This document shows, in pieces, positions 1-8,900 of a stretch of DNA of 22,232 nucleotides (positions are counted from its first letter, which is position 1; the number at the start of each line of letters is the position of its first letter). The notes under the pieces are model-generated. The model had not been told where the DNA came from and made no database searches. It saw nothing but the letters and a program-made list of their open reading frames with translations. The stretch is from positions 29,194,420-29,216,651 of the forward strand of contig NC_049983.1 in NCBI RefSeq assembly GCF_000003815.2, in the 5' to 3' direction. A program made the position numbers and the translations under genes. This DNA is from Branchiostoma floridae (lineage: Eukaryota; Chordata; Leptocardii; Amphioxiformes; Branchiostomatidae).

Positions 1-256
1 CCGGTATGCCTGCCATTACGCTTCTTTTAGTCAACTGAGAGTGTCTGTAAAAGATGTTACAAAATAGTAATACAGAAGTAAAAAAAAACGTAACTATTTT
101 CTACTGTATATTCAACATGCACGGTGGCTTTTCGTTATTTTGAGGTTTCGTCTAGTGGGAAAAAAATAAGAGGAAATAAAAGGACGCATATATATGTACG
201 ACAAGGCATCGTGTACTGTCTCTGGCTGACGCATGATGTCGGTTTGGTCCCCTCAG

Positions 257-476
257 CTGGAGTCCCTGTACCGCCGGACGAGTCTGGCCGGAGACTTTCT
301 CAGCGTCATCATCATCGCCTTCCGGCCCGGCAGCGTCCTCGTGGATCACGTGATCAACATCCGGGCTTCCGCGGACTTCTCTCCTGCCATGACGTCAGAA
401 GAGTTCAAGGTCGTTGTGGAGAAAGTCAACGGAACAGCGCTGGGCATAGACATGGGGAGTGGCGTCACCATCACGG
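257..476 (+). CDS. Exon: C-terminal half of a SEA domain
   Basis: The exon follows the acceptor CCCCTCAG and ends at the donor GG|GTGAGT, entering in phase 0 and leaving in phase 1. The translation holds FLSVIIIAFRPGSVLVD, the typical second half of SEA. It includes the G-S-V-[VL]-V motif, with Gly encoded at 329-331, where SEA domains of mucins and adhesion receptors cleave themselves between Gly and Ser. The rest (VINIRA..FSPAMTSEEF..VVEKVNGTALGID) fits the closing strand and helix of SEA. The asparagine of VNGT is a glycosylation sequon. The first SEA strands must be in an exon left of the window. The acceptor is the weakest part of the call. Confidence 0.78.
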
Positions 477-2547
477 GTGAGTAGATTTTCATTCGCGACT
501 TACAGCTGCGTTTCTGCGTGTGCTGCAAGTCTGTTTCCTGTATTCTTTACCTTCAGCTTATCTACTGAAAGCAACTTCGAAATTATAGGGTTTAATGTAA
601 TTGTGCATGTTACTGAATTGGCCCAACTATGGACGGGACTGCTAAGCCAGGATATAAGTGTCTATCAAGTCGCTTTCCGTAATCACCATCCCCTGAGTTG
701 GAAGGACACCTGGTGAGCTACATGTACCAACTGCTCATCTTCACATAAAGTGCTACATCTGGAAGATTCTTTGCCATGCCTTATCACCAATTGATAACCC
801 ACATCAGGAGTAGCTGTGATGATGGAGGTCGGCACTCTAGATCTCCATCACTGAAACTTGTCTATTTTAACGACAGCAACATGTTCTATTCCCCAGACTA
901 TGACGAGTGCTCGGAGCCGGAGAAGACCGACTGCTCCCCGCACGCCGCCTGTCTCAACACCGTCGGCTCCTTCTCATGCAGATGCATCATGGGGTACCAG
1001 GACAAGTCCCCGGATGTGACCTCGCGCCCCGGGAGGGTCTGTGAACCGGAAGCCGGTAGGCGAGCTCTTGTCGTATTTTGATTATCTCTACAATGTACAA
1101 TGTACAATGGTCATGAGAATAGACTCAGTCTTTATCAAAACACAGTAATGCCGAGAGATTAACAGTTTGATACAGATATAGAACGTTGTCAATAGATTCT
1201 GAGCTAAAAATGTTTTCTTCAATTAAAATTTTCTCTTCTACACATCTGAAACGTTACTTCAAGAACCTACATAGGTTTTTTTTTATTTACTTAGAGGTCA
1301 CCGCAAAACAAGGCTTGTGGAGCCACTCAAGCGTTGTGGGTTAGATTACTGAATTGTGAAGAGAGATGTTTGTTTACCCTTAATCTAAACAGTTTCAGGC
1401 TGTACCCTGTGGGGAAGCAAGTCCGTGGAAGCTTATTCCATAGCGATGTTGTTCTAGGAAAAAAGCTCTGAGCGTGGAACTTCCTCCTCCTATTAGGTGG
1501 ATTGTGGAGGAAAAAAGGATGATTTGTTTCCGTGGAAGTGGCTAAACGGGTTCTTGCTGTGAAGGGTCGTATTGAAGGCACAAGTGAATGAAGTTCTGCC
1601 GAGCATTTACCATGGAAGTACCGATAGAAAAGTGCTAGGCTAGCTACATCACGCCTTTGGGCCAATGGTTGTAGTGTGGCGAATAAGTCGCTGCCAACAA
1701 TGTTCCTTAACCGTTTTTGTACTCTATTGAGGCAGGTCAGGGAGTTCTGGGAGGCTCCAGCCCAAATATGACAGCAATATTCCATTTTGGGCCTTATCTG
1801 ACTCTTATAAAGATAAAGAATAGCAGATGTAACTCATTTTAACCGAAACTCCATTTGAGAGATCAAAAATTTGGGTGAGTGTAATTTTTGTGTTAGTTTT
1901 TACAGTTCAACTAGTTCAAGAACAATACATACATATAGGACAGCTATGTCTAATACTTACCTATATTTGTACGATAAGAAAGCGTAGATTGGCACCAGCC
2001 ACCTGTTGTTTGTTTCCCTGCCGTAGGTGTCTCGGACAGCTGGGTCCCGGCTGTGGCAGGTGCAGCAGGTGCTGCAGCTGCTGTCGTCATCATCGCCATA
2101 GCAACCGTCACGTGCCTGCGCCGTGTCAACCGCAAGAGAGGGCTCAAAGACGTTGAAGGTCAGAGTTGAAGATTTTTTAGGCTATTGAGCTTATAGTTAT
2201 GACCTGAAGCCTATTCTCCAAACAGATGTTCCGCTCGGGTTTCTTTTATCCTTCCAAAACAAGCCGGGACCTAATTTCTACCTGGCCGTTTAATGTAAAT
2301 TCTTTCTGACTTTACATTTGAATAGTAGTACTAATGTGAACAATAATATTTATCACTTATGTCTACCTGGACATTCTGGAACACTATTCAACGTGGTTAG
2401 AACTTTGTTGTTTACTGATCAGTGTTTGATTACTCTTCTGTATCTTTTGTTTCAGGGCGCAACAATCTTGCTTTCGTGGGCACCACGGGCAAACCGGTGG
2501 AGACTGGCAACAGCGCCCCCTGTCGGGACTGTGACAGCAGCTTCTAA
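257..2547 (+). CDS. SEA-EGF transmembrane protein, 3' part of gene (4 exons)
   Basis: Gene-level model joining exons 257-476, 897-1055, 2027-2158 and 2456-2547. Together they give 603 nt, that is 200 codons plus TAA. Every intron starts GT and ends AG, and the three internal junctions are all phase 1, as in shuffled extracellular modules. The order is the C-terminal half of a SEA domain, one calcium-binding EGF, a transmembrane helix and a short cytoplasmic tail. This matches the membrane end of mucin-like or adhesion-type type I proteins, where SEA and EGF sit just outside the membrane. The N-terminus, signal peptide and first part of SEA are left of the window. The exact family member cannot be named. 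Confidence is high for the domain content and moderate for the precise 5' exon edge. Confidence 0.82.
897..1055 (+). CDS. Exon: calcium-binding EGF domain
   Basis: This symmetric phase 1-1 exon of 53 codons runs from acceptor TTCCCCAG to donor G|GTAGGC. It encodes one complete EGF module with six cysteines. It opens with DYDEC, the acidic calcium-binding start of cbEGF domains. The core CLNTVGSFSCRC fits the C-x-[DN]-x4-[FY]-x-C-x-C consensus for Asp/Asn beta-hydroxylation. The last loop is somewhat long (IMGYQDKSPDVTSRPGRVC). It sits between SEA and the transmembrane exon, as a membrane-proximal spacer. The match to the family is very clear. Confidence 0.9.
1274..1835 (-). mobile_element. 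LINE 3'-end fragment (CR1/L2/Jockey-like reverse transcriptase C-terminus)
   Basis: On the minus strand an open frame reads ILYLYKSQIRPKMEYCCHIW, then LNRVQKRLRNIVG, then QRRDVASLALFYRYFHGKCS, and ends after SNLTHNA with a stop near 1327. The LYKSQIRPKMEYC..W and RVQKR..RIVG blocks are typical of the thumb and C-terminal region of non-LTR retrotransposon reverse transcriptases in the CR1/L2/Jockey group. A stop interrupts the frame near 1835, so it is 5'-truncated. After the stop come a ~60 bp 3' UTR and an A-rich tail (T-rich on plus, 1275-1290). It lies in reverse orientation in the intron between the EGF and transmembrane exons. Confidence 0.8.
2027..2158 (+). CDS. Exon: transmembrane segment
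   Basis: This phase 1-1 exon of 44 codons lies between acceptor CTGCCGTAG and donor GAAG|GTCAGA. After a short linker (GVSDSWVP) it encodes an Ala/Val/Ile-rich helix, AVAGAAGAAAAVVIIAIATV. Basic stop-transfer residues follow at once (CLRRVNRKRG). The positive charges after the helix put the C-terminus in the cytoplasm, giving type I topology. The helix has several small residues in GxxxA-like spacing, which may favour helix pairing; that is inference. Confidence 0.82.
2456..2547 (+). CDS. Terminal exon: short cytoplasmic tail and stop
   Basis: The exon opens after the acceptor TTTGTTTCAG in phase 1. It encodes GRNNLAFVGTTGKPVETGNS followed by ten more residues to TAA at 2545-2547. The two cysteines near the end (CRDC) sit on the cytoplasmic side and could be acylated, which is speculation. 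No tyrosine signalling motif is seen. Frame and phase agree with the preceding exons, which makes this the gene's 3' coding end. Confidence 0.75.
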
Positions 2548-4235
2548 ACACCGAGTTTACGGTTTTATCATTTTTGCCGCAGCCAAGTTATGACTTTGCG
2601 ATTGCTTGTTTGCTTGCATACTTGTTTGTTTGATTGTTTGTTCGTTTGTTTATGGACAAAGTAGTATATCAAATATCGCTTTTAATAATCATTTTGCATG
2701 TAGAAAAGGGCTGTCCCAACGTTTGGACATTATATTTTGAGCCCATTTCAGTTCGTTTATCTTTTAAGATGTAGATGAGATGTTGGACAAACACTGGAGA
2801 GAGACAGGGTGCGAGACCAAAGCGAAGGTTCCGATGTGTTCAATTCTATCATTTCGATGTTGGGTGATGCTAGGTTGTCAAGTCGAATCTCAAGAAAGCT
2901 CAAGAATTATATCTAAATGTACAATATTCCGGTTTTCCATTGCTTTTAGAATTTAAAATCTGTAACTTCCAATGTGATAGAAATCATACATACCTAAATT
3001 TTCCGTGAGCAAAGGAATAGATGCACTGTTAATGTGACATCATGTTATTGCACCTATGGACAAGTTACTTTTGAAGTGTATCAAATGTACCGTATAGCTT
3101 GTGGCGTCCCCCGTCACTTCTCAATGACATTGCGCTGGAAGCTACTATGAAAGATAAGTTTCATAATGAGTTCACACCAGATGGACTTTCGTTTGAAAAT
3201 CAAAGGTTGGCACAAAGAAAGTGAAAATTCAACCAAAATATGTAAACCGGGAACAGGCAGAGTTGCTGTTGTTGTTGTTTGTCCAGCATCGAATTAAGAA
3301 TGTGCGATTTATAAAGTTTTCAGTGTATTGATGTGTATCAATCCGTTGTGCGTTTATATCGAATATATCTTAAAATTTCTGTTCTTAAGAGACCTGTAGT
3401 TGGTACTGACTAGCTTTAGTGAAATCTCACATGTTGATCTTGTCTAGCATTTTGACATGCTTTGAGAGTTTGACCTTTAAGATATTTGTATGAGACTGGA
3501 GTTGTTGATTATTGTCAGGTAAAATATGCACTAAGAATGCTGAACATGCACGATTCTTCAAGTCCATTGACAGTTCCGGGAATTTTCAACATGTTGTTAG
3601 ATTTGTTTCGTTTGAATGTTTTCACGAAAGCCTGAAATTTCAACAGGGAGAATCTACACTCTTTGTTGTGTACAAGGAAATTCAACATCTTATACTGACT
3701 ACCCTTTCGAATCACCACCCTACTGTTCAGTGCATCACGTTATATATTTGTAACGTATCTACAGCACATTGCGTTGTGTACCGAAGCCTACCATTACGAG
3801 ACCAGGTGCAGGAATGTTGAATGTTGTAAACAGTACAGAACTTCAGCTCTTATCAAAACAAACCATGTAGTTGTCTTACTTGTTTTTTTCATTAAATACT
3901 TTCCGTGTGCATTAAAGAATCTTTGATAAGAAACATGTCAACAAAAGACCCCCTTATCCCATCTAATGAATGATCAGTGAGTCCTCAAGCAGGATTCAAC
4001 ATACCACGTGTATATACAGATTAGTACTTGTCTATGTGCTGGGTATACAATTGTATGCGGGATGTCTTTACTGTAATGATTATCACAACCTCACAATCTC
4101 ACTTTTCCTGTGCAGGTACAGGTAACTCATATAGTAATACAAATATCTTTAAAAGAACGCTAAATGTGCAGGTCTTGGCACATTGGCACACCAAATAGTT
4201 ATCATTCATGTTAGGACAATCCTTAGACAGACTTT
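2548..4235 (+). other. 3' UTR and downstream sequence of gene 1
   Basis: No convincing coding exon is seen. A TTTG-type simple repeat sits at about 2600-2650. ATTAAA motifs near 3891 and 3911 could be poly(A) signals for gene 1, though that would make a UTR of about 1.3 kb. The 102-codon open frame at 3512-3820 lacks recognisable domains or good splice context and is probably chance. Confidence 0.4.
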
Positions 4236-4376
4236 CCGACAGGCCTGGTGGACGTCACCTCGTCGTGAAGTAAGTAAAGTCTCTCGCATGGGCAAAACGT
4301 CGGGCTATTTCAGATAACCGAACTCGGGACCTTTTGGTTCCGAGCACAACGCGTACGCGCTAACCACACGACGCTA
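4236..4376 (-). mobile_element. tRNA-derived SINE fragment
   Basis: Read on the minus strand, a tRNA-like head starts GCGTCGTGTGGTTAGCGCGT, an A-box-like segment. It continues to GGTCCCGAGTTCGGTT, a B-box-like segment. Downstream is a body with the GAGAGACTTTACTTAC segment, which resembles the GGAAAGACACTTTACACGAC body of the SINE at 13676-14146. There is no intact cloverleaf, so it is a decayed SINE rather than a working tRNA gene. The body is 3'-truncated. Confidence 0.55.
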
Positions 4377-5521
4377 CATCAATACAAATAAAAAGACGAT
4401 GAATTGCTATAAGAAATTGAAAATTTACTGACATAACTTCGTCTGAGCGAGAACGCTGCATTGTAACTTCAATGCACTTCTCAATGTGAGGTTTTAAAAA
4501 AAAACTATACAACTTTCACAGAAAACATAATGAAACCCGTCGTATGATAGAACAAGTAACAGATCCGCACAAGTGTTCATGTATGACTGCACCAACGTCA
4601 CAGATGTAACTCGAACTCAAGTTAAATGTTGAAAAGCTCTACAGATCATTTTCCTATAAATACATGCTAAGGTTTGACAAGGTTTTCTACTGCAACCTAA
4701 TCCTCCTCGTTCATTCTAAATAAAAGTTAAAACATTTCTTTGAAATTTATAAAAAGAATGGTGTAAAAAGCTTTCAAATTAATACTAAGGGGTGACTAAC
4801 ATTTTACAGTACTAATTTCTTAATTCCTTTCGTCTGAGCAATACTAAATGCACTGTTTCTTTACAATCAGGATCTCAAATGTTTCTTAATAGCCAAAATA
4901 ATCAACTAAAACAAGTTACATGAACACCACCTTTCCACGTCAATAACGAGGAATGGTTATACACTAATGTTTCAACGATTTGTGACGTTTCAGCCATCAC
5001 CAATACATTCTCTTTCCTCATGAATGTTATTGTTTGTATAGAGATTAAACGCATGAAGCATTCGTCTGACCAAAAGTATACATAGTTAACAGCCGAATCA
5101 AGAAATAGATGACTGAATCACGTAGTCAAAAAAGCTTAAAACGTCAACATATTTCTTCCGTATTATTACTGTGGCATGACTAACACAAACCGCTTTTAGT
5201 ACTTTATCAATTTTGGGTCGTTGGCGTTTGCAATGATTACATTGTTAGTTATTAACAATAGCTCAACTGCCACGTATGTACAAGTTGCCATACATTGTAT
5301 CCATTACAATTGTCTCGCTACAAAACACTTATAATCTATTGTCTCTTATAAATTTACTCCTTTCTCTCAGGCATTAGTGTTTCTGTAAAAAGTCTAACGT
5401 CTGAAAAACAAAAGGAAATCTAATAAAGCTTAATCTTCTACTGTAACAACTCCTACATGGCAGACAGTGAGAGCAATCATTCCAAATTATTACTTTATCT
5501 CAGAGTGAGAGAACTTGTAGG
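4377..5521. other. AT-rich intergenic region between convergent genes 1 and 2
   Basis: No exon, RNA gene or clear mobile element was recognised. The plus-strand gene ends upstream and the minus-strand lectin gene ends at 5522, so this holds the two genes' 3' ends and their UTRs. No strong minus-strand AATAAA was found close to the lectin stop codon. Confidence 0.4.
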
Positions 5522-5922
5522 TTACTTGTAAGTACCTGGATCAAATTGGCAGATGAAGGGAATCCAATCGTCGCATCCATGATAACCCCACAGGCCAATT
5601 TTGCTTTTGTTTTTGTAGAAATAAACACAGCCACCGGAGCTATTCGGACGTTCAGGACCCCAGGAGTTGTAGTCTCCAAGTGCGGAACCGTCCATCCACT
5701 CAAAGCGTCCTTCTCTCCGCTGATCGTGCAGACCGATCCAGAAGGGAAGAGCGTACCTGACGGGCAAGGTGGTGAGGAAGGCGTTGGTCTCGGCATCTCG
5801 GGGCATGGCGAGGGTGCCGCCGTCTTCACGACAGGCCGCGGCCGCCTCGTGGAAGTTCTTGGGTGAGACGACTGCTTTGTAGCAGTTTCCACGCCACGTT
5901 GTGTAACCTTCGGGACAAGATT
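5522..5922 (-). CDS. Lectin receptor exon 8: C-type lectin domain and stop (residues 473-605)
   Basis: The exon follows acceptor TTTTTCCAG in phase 1 and ends at TAA (5524-5522). A complete long-form C-type lectin fold is visible. It has [14 protein letters not shown], the A..C helix, WIGLHD (534-539), FEWMDG, the Y.SW block and a closing FIC. Cysteine pairs expected by position are 475-486, 503-597 and 571-589. The sugar and calcium motif normally read as EPN or QPD is here PERPN (562-566), and the WND motif is replaced by WGY (584-586). Canonical calcium-dependent mannose or galactose binding is therefore doubtful. The tail after the fold is only FDPGTYK. Confidence 0.88.
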
Positions 5923-8900
5923 CTGGAAAAATGTGATGCATCAATATCGGGCAGACGTGCGAATAGACATGGGCATATCGGATCAGAATCCTGGTGATAA
6001 CAAATATCTATATATGTTTATAAAGATACCCCGGAATACGCTTTCTCGTTATCAATTTATTTACTTGACATGCAATATATAGGAGGAAGATGCTTCAAGT
6101 CACAAAAATATAACTATATAAAGGAAACAAGTGAAATGGCAGGCTTTTATTCCTTTTTTTATACATTACTTATGTTTTGAAACACTTTACTTCTACCAAG
6201 AGGACTCAAAACATGAAATCACCTGCATGTGGTGTCTGGCGATCANNNNNNNNNNNNNNNNNNNNNNNNNNNNNNNNNNNNNNNNNNNNNNNNNNNNNNN
6301 NNNNNNNNNNNNNNNNNNNNNNNNNNNNNNNNNNNNNNNNNNNNNGATCCCTCCGGTCCTTTTTTGCTGAGGGGCCAACTGGCCGCCTGGCTCCCTTTTC
6401 TTCCGAAGGTCCAGGAGGCCCGACAGACACAGGGTCAGCTGGCCGCATGGCTCCCTTTTCTCCGGGAGGTCCAGGAGGCCCGACAGACAGAGGGCCAGCT
6501 GGCCCCATGGCTCCCTTTTCTCCGGGAGGTCCAGGAGGCGCGACAGACAGAGGGCCAGCTGGCCCCATGGCTCCCTTTTCTCCCGGAGGGCCAGGAGGCC
6601 CGACAGACACAGGGCCAGCTGGCCCCATGGCTCCCTTTTCTCCCGGGGGTCCAGGTGGCCCGACAGACAAAGACGACACAAATCATACTCACTTGCACGG
6701 GATGTCTTGCGATGTCCAGCCGGTCCGGCAGGGCAGGAAAGCCCCGAGGCTCCTCTTGGTCCAGTTGGTCCGGCTGGTCCCGTCAGCCCTCGCGGTCCCA
6801 CAGGCCCCATCAGCCCTCGCGGCCCCACGGGTCCCACTGTCCCCTTCCCTCCTGTAGGGCCAGCTGGCCCCATGGCTCCCTTTTCTCCGGGTGGACCAGC
6901 TGGCCCCATGGCGCCCTTTTCTCCTGGGGGTCCAGGTGGCCCGGTGCATGCAGCCGCCTTTGATTCGTTTTCTGAAAAAGATCGCAATCCTCAGTACAGT
7001 TCCATGCGTATTCACGATGCCAACTGGTCTAGATGGGCTACATACCAAATAACAGCAACTCACCAAGTTCCTAAATCTGGATTAAGTAGTAATAGTACGC
7101 CCAACACAACATAGACTCTCATGAACTCTCTCTTTAGAACTTTAGATGTTTTAGAAGCGGATCATATAGGAAAAATGCCTCTGATCTGATGATATTGTTA
7201 TGTTATGTTATCTTCAAGCTTAGTAGATAACAATGGACTCAGTATTTGGCAGACAACATGCAAATACCAACAATACATATCGTCTTGTGATGTTTATATC
7301 TATAACTAGTTCTTGAACAGATATGGTGCATACTAGTACTAATATACGAGTAATTCTGCTGAGCTGTTGACAGGATTAAGCAGCATAAGGAAAGAATCAG
7401 TTCAGCTAACCTGACGATACGTACATAAAACAGAGTTTTCCAATTCTACACTTTTATACTGGTCTTCAGCTAGTTGGCAAGATCTTGTGGCAGAGTACAG
7501 AAATAGTATAAAACGTGTAACATTGAAATGGAAGTAGTACGCTTTAGTTGCTTCAAGATGAAAGATGTGTTGTCTTGTACAACACCATCAACATTCAACT
7601 GAAATCAACTTGTTTTGCGTCTTACTCATATCGTGAAGACGCTGCTCCAAGGCGGAAGTTCTGTTCCTCTCGTTGTCCAGGTCCCGTTTCAGGGCGTTGG
7701 ACAGTCGAGAGATGTTGTCCAGATCGGATTTCAAGGCGTCAATAGCGGTGGACAGGCGGGAGATGTTGTAGAACTCGGACTGTGCGTCAGTAGACACCGG
7801 GGACACTTCCTAAAGACATTAGCATGCAGACCGTCAAAACAAATTTGAGAGAGAAGAAACGAACACGGCTGTATAGTTCCATCTTAGAATTCTCTTAATG
7901 ACAAGAACTCAAACACATACAAACACACACACACACCGGACAAAAATGTTATAAAATACAACAGTGTTCACCTGCTTATCTAAAGACGACATCAAGGCGA
8001 GTCCCACAGCGACCAGGCTTGTCAGCAGGGTGATAACGGCCGCCATGGAGTTGCGGTGGGAGCAGATGAAGCTGCAGAGAGCGCGGCGGCCGCGTGCTCC
8101 ACCCGGATACGTGCGGTCTGTAAGTAGGTATTTGGTTTTTGGTTGTCTCAAAGTACTCGTCACACCAAAATACAACATTTTCTGATTATAAGCAACCAGA
8201 ACAAGTACATTGTACAACTTAATGAGCAAGATGTCTGTACAACATACACCACGTATATGTTTAACAGCTATAGTCTAGCTTGAATGCATTAGATAGCAAA
8301 ACAAAAGAGTGCATAATTGACTCTACAGTGATTCTAGCTAATAGAATCTGTCAAATCGTATATCAGACAATCGTTCGGCTCTACAGTATCCAAGAGAGGC
8401 TACATGATAAGAGCGCCACCTACCTGCAGACGTGTGCGCTGTCCCCGCGTCTGCGTAGAAGTGTGATGACGCTTCTTGCTCCTCTTCAGAAGCACCGTTG
8501 CCATGGCGGACACGCCCGTATGAACCACCCTGGTGGACAGGAGGGGGTTGGACAAAAGGGGGTTGGACAGGAGGGGGTTGGACAGGAGGGGGATGGACAG
8601 GAGGGGGTTGAGGCGGCGGCGACTCATTCTGCTCAGCTTCCTGCTGCCCCGCCCCCCGCAAAGATGACGTCAGATCATCGTCGTCTATCGAATGGTACAC
8701 TCTCTCCTCTTTTACTACGTTCCAAGTTGTAAGGGAATAAATATAGAACACAAGATCATAATAAGTCTGAAACGATAAAGACACATTTGTCTTCATATGA
8801 AAGAACTGACTGATGATCAGGAGTGGCATTTTTTTTTCTGTAAATCGCAGACTGATTCTCTGAAGAAGCTAATCTAAATTCTAGAAAGTAAAATATTAGA

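Noticed and set aside
3512-3820. 102-residue plus-strand protein
   Set aside because: No domain, no convincing splice partner and located in the presumed 3' UTR or flank of gene 1.
5546-5866. Plus-strand 106-residue frame over the lectin exon
   Set aside because: Antisense shadow of the C-type lectin exon, which has clear domain motifs on the minus strand.
6435-6698. Separate short protein in other frames of the 60-bp array
   Set aside because: Alternate frames of the same repeat; only the [10 protein letters not shown] frame makes biological sense.
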